This document shows, in pieces, positions 1 to 5,838 of a stretch of DNA of 5,838 bases. How positions within the stretch are numbered: the first letter of the stretch is position 1; every line of letters begins with the position of its first letter. Below the pieces are notes generated by a model. It saw only the letters and a list, made by a program, of their open reading frames with translations. It was not told where the DNA came from and searched no databases. Origin of the DNA: Thermoplasmata archaeon (lineage in GTDB: Archaea; Thermoplasmatota; Thermoplasmata; Thermoplasmatales; Thermoplasmataceae); assembly GCA_021797955.1 (NCBI GenBank), contig JAJZYV010000136.1, positions 1 to 5,838 on the forward strand, written 5' to 3'. The translations under genes and the position numbers were made by a program.

Positions 1-288
1 AGTTATATTGGCCTCTTCAATCGCAAGCGAAAGATCTCCTCCAGTCTCCCATCCAAGTCCCTTAATGACCTTGACATTGTCCTGATTGGTTTTCTCAAGA
101 TAATTGTTTATAATTTCAATGTTTTCAGATGCAACAATGTAGATTGTTTCAAGTTCAATACCCTCAAGGTTAGTCAATAAATGTGACAGGACTGGTTCTC
201 CCCGGACTGGAAGCAGGATTTTTGGAATGAAATATGATAGAGGGCGCAATCTTGTGCCTTTGCCAGCTGCAAGAATTAAAGCAATCAT
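1..288 (-). CDS. Sugar-phosphate nucleotidyltransferase, N-terminal part (runs off left edge)
   Basis: This is the first 96 codons of an NTP-transferase, read from an ATG at 288-286 leftward with no stop before the edge. The N-terminus carries the signature of the RmlA/GlmU-like NDP-sugar pyrophosphorylase fold: LAAGKGTRLRP at residues 6-16, followed by PK at 22-23 and PV at 27-28. In this family the GxGTRxRP loop binds the nucleoside triphosphate and the Lys contacts phosphate. Enzymes of this type join a sugar-1-phosphate to an NTP, giving NDP-sugar and pyrophosphate for glycan synthesis. A later segment, GLGWETGGDLSLAIEEA (residues 77-93), fits the base-binding region of the fold. The sugar and nucleotide cannot be told from this fragment; thymidylyl-, uridylyl- or guanylyltransferase are all possible. 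The start is supported by a TATA-like T-run centred about 26 bases upstream (311-319). It is transcribed away from the HD gene and is probably ordinary chromosomal backbone. Confidence 0.9.
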   Translation of the reverse strand, partial: MIALILAAGKGTRLRPLSYFIPKILLPVRGEPVLSHLLTNLEGIELETIYIVASENIEIINNYLEKTNQDNVKVIKGLGWETGGDLSLAIEEANIT

Positions 289-310
289 TAATAGTTGATA
301 GGGACTAAGG

Positions 311-319
311 TTAAAAAAA
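311..319 (-). promoter_or_regulatory. TATA-like box of the nucleotidyltransferase gene
   Basis: On the minus strand a run TTTTTTTAA is preceded by purine-rich GGAAAACA, a possible BRE. Its centre lies about 26-27 bases before the ATG at 288, so a transcript would begin at or near the start codon (leaderless). The match to the archaeal TATA consensus is weak and the call rests mainly on position. Confidence 0.45.
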
Positions 320-375
320 TGTTTTCCTTTAGAGATTTATCGTTACAACAGATTTGGAATGCTTAAATCTCACAA

Positions 376-390
376 AAATATAAATATATT
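376..390 (+). promoter_or_regulatory. TATA box region for the HD–ImmA operon
   Basis: The AT-only stretch AAATATAAATATATT follows an A-rich stretch (372-378). The TATA-like octamer at 376-383 is centred about 27 bases before a GTG at 407, the usual spacing for a leaderless archaeal transcript. The stretch lies inside the first 16 codons of the longer reading frame that opens at ATG 359, so both cannot easily be true. No comparable TATA element sits at the right distance before 359. Confidence 0.5.
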
Positions 391-406
391 ATTGAATTAT
401 ATAATT

Positions 407-2449
407 GTGGGGTCAGAAAACAATTCAAAAGACCAACCGTCTACTACAGTATTTCCTAAAGAAGCACTGAGACAAGCAAAAACATTTAGGGATCCAGTAT
501 GGGGTGACATAATTTTAACTCAACTTGAGGTGATGATTATTGACACTCTTACTTTTCAGCGACTAAGAAAAATCAAACAGCTAGGTACCACCTATCTTGT
601 GTACCCCGGGGCACATCACACAAGATTTGAGCATAGCTTGGGTACACTGTATACTGCACAAAAAATAATTAATGCTATAAATTCAAATTCTTTTCAAAAT
701 GATAATTTTGAAAATCCAGCAAGCCAAAGCTATAAACCCATAATTGAGGATGTTTGGATATTTTTAATTAGGATTACAGCCTTGATCCATGATTTGGCAC
801 ACATCCCGTTTGGTCACACTATAGAAGATGAAGGAAACATTTACGATTCGTATAATCATGATGATGTTCCGACGACCGTAAGAAAAGACGAAGACTTTGC
901 TGAAATTATCCAAAACATTAATTCCATAAATAAAAAGATAGGAGATCATAAATCTCAATGGACTGACGATCAGAGAACTGCCTTTCTCCTTGGGCAAACC
1001 AGCGAACTATTTGTGACTTTTACAGAATACTTTAAGAGTAAAGTAAAATCCGGAAAGCAATCTGAGTTAGTCAGTTTCATTAATGATAAGTTCAGAGAAG
1101 ATAACAAAAATTCAAGTCAGACGTCCGTAGATGAAATAAATTCGGCAGCTGATAAATTATGTAAGATATTGGCCGCCATACTAACCTCAATAGAAAAACA
1201 CGATATTTCAATCCTGTCGACTAAACTCAGTATGCCCAAATTTAGTATACCGGGATTTGTTTGTGACATTGTTGGTAACACCTTATGTGCTGATTTATTA
1301 GACTACCTAAAGAGAGATCTTTTCTTTACGGGCTTACACAGTCAGTATGACGAGAGAATCCTGAATTACTTAGATATAGGGGATTATGATGGTAGTAAGC
1401 GTGTGATATTGAGACTTTTCAAACCAGGTTCTGGAGATTTGAGGAGAGACATCTTAAGTGAATTTATAAATCTATTAAGACTGCGCTATTCACTTGCGGA
1501 AAAAGTATACGAACATCATGCCAAAAAGGTCACTTCATCTATGTTGCTGTCGGCAGTATATGAATTTAATTACCAACGCAGTTCTTCTAGAACGAACAAA
1601 CTTCAGGATGACCTGGATGCTGTTAATCTGATAAAACGTAACATGGGGGATGAGGAATTATTAGTAATGCTTTCGAAAAATAGCAACAATCGTTGCACAA
1701 AATTAATCAACGATTTAAGGGCAAGGAAACTCTTTAAACCGGTTTATGAATTTGAATTCGATAATAACGCTCAAAATGGGCAGTTTCAGGATGAATTTTA
1801 CCTGAAAGATAATATTGTGTCTATTTTCCAGGACCCCTTCATGAGAAATCTTTTAGAAAGATACCTGGAGGGGCTCATAGGCGAGGAAGGAACAGTATCA
1901 GTGTATTGCCCCCCAAAGCCTGCGGAAGTAGGAATAAAGCCACTGAAGACAATCGTGCAGATTGGTCAGCACCCTTCTACTAAAAATATTGGCCCGTTTG
2001 ATTCAGTAATCACAGACATTACTATCAAATATGAAGTGGAAAGTTCAATTCAAGAGAAATACAATAAATTGTGGAGGTTTCACGTCTTTGTATCCAGAGA
2101 TGTTTCACAATATAAAATATTAAAAGTCATTGACGCGCTAACGTCGATTATTAAAATCCCAAACGAATGCAAAAGTTCCTCAGTTAAAGCTTTAAATAAA
2201 TATTCTCTCCCACAACTAATGTTAAAAGCATGTAAATTTGAAAAAAAATATATGCAGACTCATCTTGATGAAACTCCTTTAGATGATCACATGATAGAGC
2301 AGATAATAGAGAATTATGTTGATCCTAAACCTGGACTCAGGGAAATAAGTCCTGAAGTGTCAGCTAGGCCCTCAAATACTGCATTTAATTACAACAAGTA
2401 CGAAGAATTAAGAAACTCGCGTAAAAGCGGCAAAAATAGTACAGTATAA
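407..2449 (+). CDS. SAMHD1/dGTPase-like HD-domain phosphohydrolase (COG1078-type)
   Basis: The 680-residue product (counted from GTG 407) belongs to the HD phosphohydrolase superfamily, in the branch with SAMHD1 and bacterial dGTPases. The visible order is: FRDPVWGD (27-34), RLRKIKQLG (52-60), RFEHSLGT with metal ligand H76, HDLAHIPFGH with H128-D129 and H137, NHDD with H151, and ADLLDYLKRD (295-304) with the last metal ligand D296. These match SAMHD1 H167, H206/D207, H215, H233 and D311, so the active site looks intact. E140 stands where SAMHD1 has D218. RYSLAEKVYEHH (360-371) and RKLFKPVY (440-447) also resemble SAMHD1. Family members release triphosphate from dNTPs; the substrate here is unproven. 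About 60 extra residues lie between HD and D296, and the last ~170 residues are unrecognised. The frame opens at ATG 359 (696 aa), but I prefer GTG 407 because a TATA box lies between them. The ImmA gene follows after one base, so they are probably co-transcribed. Confidence 0.88.
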   Translation: MGSENNSKDQPSTTVFPKEALRQAKTFRDPVWGDIILTQLEVMIIDTLTFQRLRKIKQLGTTYLVYPGAHHTRFEHSLGTLYTAQKIINAINSNSFQNDNFENPASQSYKPIIEDVWIFLIRITALIHDLAHIPFGHTIEDEGNIYDSYNHDDVPTTVRKDEDFAEIIQNINSINKKIGDHKSQWTDDQRTAFLLGQTSELFVTFTEYFKSKVKSGKQSELVSFINDKFREDNKNSSQTSVDEINSAADKLCKILAAILTSIEKHDISILSTKLSMPKFSIPGFVCDIVGNTLCADLLDYLKRDLFFTGLHSQYDERILNYLDIGDYDGSKRVILRLFKPGSGDLRRDILSEFINLLRLRYSLAEKVYEHHAKKVTSSMLLSAVYEFNYQRSSSRTNKLQDDLDAVNLIKRNMGDEELLVMLSKNSNNRCTKLINDLRARKLFKPVYEFEFDNNAQNGQFQDEFYLKDNIVSIFQDPFMRNLLERYLEGLIGEEGTVSVYCPPKPAEVGIKPLKTIVQIGQHPSTKNIGPFDSVITDITIKYEVESSIQEKYNKLWRFHVFVSRDVSQYKILKVIDALTSIIKIPNECKSSSVKALNKYSLPQLMLKACKFEKKYMQTHLDETPLDDHMIEQIIENYVDPKPGLREISPEVSARPSNTAFNYNKYEELRNSRKSGKNSTV

Positions 2450-2450
2450 T

Positions 2451-3320
2451 ATGGTATATTTTATTTCGTCGGCTGAAAAATTTCTCTTTTCTAGATTATT
2501 GGAAATTTCGGATTTTAATGGTATAGATAAAAAGAGGGCAAGTGAATATAGACTGATTTTGAAGAATGAGATCGAAGACAAAATATGGTCTGAGTTTAAT
2601 TTTTTAGGAAAATCAAAACCCCCATTCGATCCATCCGACCTATTTTCTTATTATAAGATCTTATCTATAGAAGAACTTTCAAAAGATTATTATCAGGAGT
2701 CACTGTTAGTACCTGTAATTGATGGATTTAAGATATTAGTTAAAAAGAAAATTTCAAACATAAGAATGAGGCTGAATATCAGCCATGAGTTAGGACATAC
2801 TTATTTTTATGACCTGGGAGAAAAAGTTCCCAAGCGCGGATATAATCAGATAAACAGAAGCGTTTGGGTTGAGGAAGGGTATGCTTTTGAAATAGGAAGA
2901 ATGATTTTGATGCCAAAACAATCGCTATACAAAGACACACGTATCTCCAACAATTTACTTAATATCGAAAAGATCGCAACCGATTATAATGTTTCGTTAG
3001 ACGCCATGTTTCGTCGCCTTTTATTAGACTTTAAGATACTCAACGGGGAGTTCATCGAAGGCTATTTTATAGGCGAAAGATTTAGAATTATTGTTAAGCA
3101 CAAATCTAATTCCATGGATAAATATTTGATTTTTAAACAGTCTCTGGGCCCAGAAAATGAGTTACTTAGACCTGTTTACGATGCCCTATTTACAATCAAT
3201 TCTGGCGATAGAGAAGCAAACAGTGAATTTATTTTTCGAAATCGTCTATTACACATCCAGGCTTACTGGAGGCCAACTATATACCAGGACAATAGGATTA
3301 TTTGTTATCTGCATGCATGA
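2451..3320 (+). CDS. ImmA/IrrE-family zinc metallopeptidase
   Basis: The 289-residue product is an ImmA/IrrE-type peptidase. Residues 106-116 carry the zinc motif with HELGH at 112-116: H112 and H116 would bind zinc and E113 is the catalytic base. Downstream, WVEEGYAFEIGRMILMP (139-155) matches the family's conserved E..A..FA..LLMP block, with E141 or E142 as probable third zinc ligand. It is followed by IEKIATDYNVSLDAMFRRL (172-190), the family's small helical tail that normally reads 'LA..F.VS..A...RL'. Known members cleave Xre/DdrO-like repressors, switching on mobile-element or DNA-damage genes; some are toxins. Neither an N-terminal HTH domain nor a repressor gene is visible in this window. 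About 90 residues after the core (200-289) are unrecognised. The ATG starts one base after the TAA of the HD gene, with no Shine-Dalgarno sequence, suggesting translational coupling. The role of regulating or activating the HD enzyme is inference from gene order. Confidence 0.85.
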   Translation: MVYFISSAEKFLFSRLLEISDFNGIDKKRASEYRLILKNEIEDKIWSEFNFLGKSKPPFDPSDLFSYYKILSIEELSKDYYQESLLVPVIDGFKILVKKKISNIRMRLNISHELGHTYFYDLGEKVPKRGYNQINRSVWVEEGYAFEIGRMILMPKQSLYKDTRISNNLLNIEKIATDYNVSLDAMFRRLLLDFKILNGEFIEGYFIGERFRIIVKHKSNSMDKYLIFKQSLGPENELLRPVYDALFTINSGDREANSEFIFRNRLLHIQAYWRPTIYQDNRIICYLHA

Positions 3321-3365
3321 CAGGATTCCGTGTTTTTGATATTTAAAAAATTTTCTAACTGTTGT

Positions 3366-3378
3366 TTTAATATACTTA
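3366..3378 (+). promoter_or_regulatory. TATA box of the deoxyribosyltransferase gene
   Basis: TTTAATATACTTA lies in the 81-base AT-rich gap after the ImmA gene. The core TATACTTA (3371-3378) is centred about 27 bases before ATG 3402, consistent with a leaderless transcript starting at that codon. It suggests the third gene can be transcribed independently of the HD–ImmA pair. T-rich stretches at 3331-3337 and 3349-3355 could also terminate the upstream transcript, but no hairpin is visible. Confidence 0.5.
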
Positions 3379-3401
3379 TTTTAACTCTTCAACGTGGAAA
3401 A

Positions 3402-3929
3402 ATGCTGAATCAAAAAAATAATCCAGAAGAACACAAAAAAATTAGGGTGTATTTAGCTAGTGCCCTTGGCTTTTCCGAGGCTGGCAGATATTTTCTCTTT
3501 AATGCTCTTATTCCTAAGATAAAAAACTCTTTGTTTGAAATTATTAATCCATGGGAGTATTTACACGGGTTAGAAACTAATGATTTGACAAAACAGATTG
3601 AAGACCTTACCTTTGAGTCTTCAGTTAGGATTGGAACAAAAAATATTCACGATATTGATTCTTGTGACATCGTTTTTGCCGTGGTAGATGGATCAGATGT
3701 GGATAGCGGGGTCTCAAGTGAAATAGGATATGCGTTTGCAAAAGGGAAGAAAGTTATAGCATATCGTGGAGACTTTCGATCTGTTGGCGACTCCAGTTAT
3801 CTCAGAGTTAACCTGCAAATTGAAACCTTTATATCACTTTCAGAAGGGAGAATTTTTAATGATCTTAAGGCCGCTTTGTCCTATTTAGAGGAAGAAGCCG
3901 AAAATAGACAACACTATACCGTTTCGTGA
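3402..3929 (+). CDS. Nucleoside 2-deoxyribosyltransferase-family protein
   Basis: The 175-residue product (from ATG 3402) has the layout of the nucleoside 2-deoxyribosyltransferase family (PF05014). It has a first β-strand VYLASALGF (16-24) with Y17, a SEAGRYF helix, INPWEY (47-52), and SCDIVFAVVDG (87-97). The signature DVDSGVSSEIGYAFAKGKK follows (99-117), then YRGDFR (121-126) and a conserved-looking VN (N137 near a chain end). E107 is the expected nucleophile and D101 six residues earlier matches the D92/E98 pair of the Lactobacillus enzyme. Such enzymes swap or hydrolyse the base–deoxyribose bond of deoxynucleosides, and some act on 5'-nucleotides. Substrate and the choice of transfer versus hydrolysis cannot be read here. 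The frame stays open upstream to a GTG at 3330 (199 aa), but that adds a hydrophobic, AT-driven stretch containing the TATA box, so ATG 3402 is chosen. It lies 81 bases after the ImmA gene and ends six bases from the convergent membrane-protein gene. Confidence 0.87.
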   Translation: MLNQKNNPEEHKKIRVYLASALGFSEAGRYFLFNALIPKIKNSLFEIINPWEYLHGLETNDLTKQIEDLTFESSVRIGTKNIHDIDSCDIVFAVVDGSDVDSGVSSEIGYAFAKGKKVIAYRGDFRSVGDSSYLRVNLQIETFISLSEGRIFNDLKAALSYLEEEAENRQHYTVS

Positions 3930-3935
3930 TTTCTG

Positions 3936-4979
3936 CTACTTGACTTTTAGTTCCAACCTAGATATGAAACGCATGTTGAGAATGAAAGCAAAAGAGGTTA
4001 CTATAAAGACAAAAAATATTTGGAAAATATCAAAAACAGCAGCTTGATCCACATATGAATGTCGCGTCAATTCAACTAATACCAGAATTGAAATTATTTG
4101 CCAGTTTTCTATAACCCAAAAAGCATATGTGAAAGTTTTTTCATCGTGGTTTAGGTCTATATTTTGTTTTCTTTTCTCTTTTAAATTATCGTTATTGAAA
4201 TTAGATATTAATGGTAACTTCGTAAACCTAATAATAAATCCGACCGCATTTTTGATCTTGAGAACCTGTCCACTATTCATGGGTAAAACTACGAGATAAA
4301 TCCAGAGTTGATCTATGATGAGCAATGCAAAGTACCATGACAAGAAGAAAACTGGGTTTGATCCTCGCACGGCTAGTGCCATTGCTAAGAGTGTTAGGCT
4401 CTCCCCTAGTAGTAAAATAAAATTTGTGACAAAATAGGAAGAACTTTCCTCATCATTGCCTATTATTTCGAGTTGGTATGATCCTCCTATAAAAAATTGG
4501 GCTACAACAACCAGTAAAATAATATACTTTAGAAACTCAATAGGTTCTTTTAGGATTATTGAGAATGGTGAGAAAATCAAAGTCCCAGATTCAGAGGTTA
4601 GTAGATAGACAGTCCCTTCAAAGAGAGATAGGCTAACTATAACCTGAAAGATATATTGTAGGTTTTTTCTGGAAAAAATTCTTAAATTTGGTGTTTTTTC
4701 TGTTTCTTCAGCTAGTGGTGTAGAGCTGTCGGCAGTATTACTATTAAGACCTTTACGTAACCTGAAGATACTAATTAGTGAAATTATAGTCAGAATGGTC
4801 TCCGTCAAAATAAGAAAATATATTTGGTAGTTAAAGGTTGATGGAAATAACCTGAAAAATGAGTAGCCAAAAATAAGAGAGGCAATTGAAATAATTAGTG
4901 AATAAAGTGATATTTTGTTCCAGGTAATGACGTATTTCTCCCGAATAGAATTATTTGAACTCCTACTTTGAGTTTTCAA
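3936..4979 (-). CDS. Multi-pass membrane protein of unknown family
   Basis: The 347-residue product is not recognised. It shows about eight hydrophobic segments, near residues 23-43, 50-73, 108-128, 147-168, 182-204, 207-232, 288-304 and 316-338. Two polar, charged loops separate them, at roughly 75-106 and 254-286 (the latter with KEKRKQ). The basic N-terminal tail suggests a cytoplasmic N-terminus. There is no signal peptide and no motif of a known transporter or enzyme that I can name. The start is TTG at 4979-4977, directly preceded in frame by TGA; no ATG or GTG lies close enough to replace it. A clear TATA box (5002-5009) at leaderless spacing supports the TTG. The gene converges on the deoxyribosyltransferase gene with six bases between stops. 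It shares the low G+C of the plus-strand cluster, so it may have arrived with it. Function, and any link to the neighbours, is unknown. Confidence 0.8.
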   Translation of the reverse strand: MKTQSRSSNNSIREKYVITWNKISLYSLIISIASLIFGYSFFRLFPSTFNYQIYFLILTETILTIISLISIFRLRKGLNSNTADSSTPLAEETEKTPNLRIFSRKNLQYIFQVIVSLSLFEGTVYLLTSESGTLIFSPFSIILKEPIEFLKYIILLVVVAQFFIGGSYQLEIIGNDEESSSYFVTNFILLLGESLTLLAMALAVRGSNPVFFLSWYFALLIIDQLWIYLVVLPMNSGQVLKIKNAVGFIIRFTKLPLISNFNNDNLKEKRKQNIDLNHDEKTFTYAFWVIENWQIISILVLVELTRHSYVDQAAVFDIFQIFFVFIVTSFAFILNMRFISRLELKVK

Positions 4980-5001
4980 TCAAAGGTTACACGCTGGAAC
5001 A

Positions 5002-5009
5002 ATATATTT
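5002..5009 (-). promoter_or_regulatory. TATA box of the membrane-protein gene
   Basis: On the minus strand the sequence reads AAATATAT, preceded by GAAAAAC as a BRE-like purine run. Its centre is about 26 bases before the TTG at 4979. This is the best TATA match in the window. It supports both the TTG start and leaderless transcription. The promoter is separate from that of the plus-strand genes. Confidence 0.6.
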
Positions 5010-5028
5010 GTTTTTCTATAGATATTAA

Positions 5029-5178
5029 AATATACCTATCTCGTCTGCCTCTCGATACTTACCTGCATGGAAGGGAGAAGAGATCATAAAGGATAATGAA
5101 GCAACAGTGTATAAACCCAGGAACATGATCACTGCACGCAAGGTGCTTGATTCAACACCATATATAATCCTCAGGTTC
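5029..5178 (+). other. Short open frame upstream of, and in frame with, the transposase remnant
   Basis: The 226 bases from 4980 to 5205 hold the membrane-gene promoter at the left and then this stretch of 50 sense codons, bounded by TAA at 5026-5028 and TAA at 5179-5181. It is in the same frame as the transposase remnant and has similar composition. The translation includes KDNEATVYKPRN and ARKVLDSTPYIILRF. I do not recognise it; it may be an earlier, decayed piece of the same transposase or the tail of an interrupted gene. A TATATAAT at 5161-5168 lies inside it, but it is not at leaderless distance from any start codon. Confidence 0.3.
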
Positions 5179-5181
5179 TAA

Positions 5182-5838
5182 GAGGATTTCGGCATAGCAT
5201 CAATAATGATCATAATGAATAGAGGATTCCTTTCCAGAAAGAACATTCTTGACCTGAGAAAATACTGCTTGATGGGTGCCGTGCCTGCAACGGTGAGCCT
5301 GTATATGGATCTTCTTTCAAAATCTAGAGGAATAGAGAATCACAGGAACTACATTCCTTCTGGTAACGATACAATATTCCTCATGGATCACAGCGTAAAG
5401 GGAACTAGGTACATTGTATTTTTCTCCACAAAGCTGAGGGCGGAGAAGGTGCAGGCTTTCTATTCCAGGATATCGGACATGGAAAGAGGACTTCATGAAA
5501 TCCAGGATCAGGAATTCAACAGCGAGCGGGACATGATCAGGTCTGTGACAGCCGCCGGTAAGATGCTGAAATACATTGAGATCAGATCATCTAGAAAACC
5601 ATTCGGATACGGGCTGAAGCTTAATGCAATTCGGACCAGAAGGAACAGGATAGGTTACTTCGTGCTTTTCACAAACACAAAAATGGGCTCTGAGGGTATA
5701 CTGAGAATATACAGGCAGAAGTATGTAGTTGAGAAGGCATCTATGCATTCAAAGCCATTTATGCAGCCTCTGTATGTCAGAACGCAGATATGAACAAGGG
5801 CAAGGATGTTCCCCTCTATCCTTGGTTACTCTATAATG
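5182..5838 (+). pseudogene. IS4/IS1634-type DDE transposase, decayed C-terminal part (runs off right edge)
   Basis: The longest open part is 5206-5793 (195 codons from ATG 5206). Near its start is MIIMNRGFLSRKNI, which fits the second catalytic strand of IS4/IS1634 transposases, normally 'DRGF'; here Asn (codon 5) replaces the catalytic Asp. The C-terminal half has GYFVLFTN (150-157) and then Y169-x2-K172-x3-E176-x6-K183, the family's Y-2-(R/K)-3-E-6-K signature with the catalytic Glu, followed by QPLYVR. The frame is broken twice. A TAA at 5179-5181 precedes EDFGIASI, which reads on into the conserved strand. A TGA at 5791-5793 is followed in the same frame by TRARMFPSILGYSIM up to the edge, which looks like continued transposase sequence. 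The first catalytic Asp region was not found upstream and inverted repeats are not visible. It is therefore best read as an inactive insertion-sequence relic. The exact IS family needs a database comparison. Confidence 0.75.

Noticed and set aside
764..997. 77-codon minus-strand open frame
   Set aside because: It lies wholly inside the HD gene over its catalytic HDLAH region, shows no family features and has no promoter. It is a shadow of the real gene.
3157..3339. 60-codon plus-strand open frame overlapping the end of the ImmA gene
   Set aside because: It overlaps the 3' end of the protease gene in another frame, has no recognisable motif and no promoter at the right distance.
3330..3401. 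Hydrophobic N-terminal extension of the deoxyribosyltransferase, resembling a signal peptide
   Set aside because: It would begin with GTG 3330 and is encoded by the AT-rich gap that holds the TATA box. The family is cytosolic and starts just before its first β-strand, so ATG 3402 fits better.
3321..3401. Hairpin terminator between the ImmA and deoxyribosyltransferase genes
   Set aside because: T- and A-rich runs are present but I could not find a stable inverted repeat. T-tracts alone may terminate in archaea but are not a firm call.
5161..5208. TATATAAT at 5161-5168 as a functional promoter for an intact gene at 5206
   Set aside because: The expected transcript start would be near 5190, with no start codon there. 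The frame is a broken transposase with conserved-looking sequence before ATG 5206.
1..5838. CRISPR array, tRNA or rRNA genes
   Set aside because: No spaced direct repeats, tRNA-like cloverleaf segments or rRNA-like stretches were seen in the few short non-coding gaps.

Overview
The window looks archaeal, most likely from the Thermoplasmata (Thermoplasma/Ferroplasma/Cuniculiplasma type). The signs are AT-rich DNA, frequent AGA/AGG and ATA codons, no convincing Shine-Dalgarno sites, and TATA boxes centred about 26-28 bases upstream of start codons, which is the layout of leaderless archaeal transcripts. This assignment is an inference from sequence style; no rRNA or marker gene is present.

Layout. 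Positions 1-288 (minus strand) hold the first 96 codons of a sugar-nucleotide NTP-transferase that runs off the left edge. A short divergent promoter region (289-406) separates it from a plus-strand block: a SAMHD1/dGTPase-like HD phosphohydrolase (407-2449), an ImmA/IrrE-type zinc metallopeptidase one base downstream (2451-3320), and a nucleoside 2-deoxyribosyltransferase-family enzyme with its own promoter (3402-3929). Converging on it, only six bases away, is a minus-strand gene for an unrecognised multi-pass membrane protein (3936-4979, TTG start). From about 5030 to the right edge the DNA is visibly richer in G+C. It holds the decayed C-terminal part of an IS4/IS1634-type transposase, with stop codons on both sides of the open part and an Asn where the catalytic Asp of the DRGF-like motif is expected.

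How the genes may work together. SAMHD1-type HD enzymes cut dNTPs to deoxynucleosides plus triphosphate. Deoxyribosyltransferase-family enzymes act on the glycosidic bond of deoxynucleosides (or deoxynucleotides). Together the two could take dNTPs down to free bases. The ImmA-like protease, tightly coupled to the HD gene, could be the control element. This suggests a nucleotide-depletion stress or antiviral module next to a mobile-element remnant. It is a hypothesis: families and active-site residues are readable here, but the combined function, the substrates and the link to the membrane protein are not.
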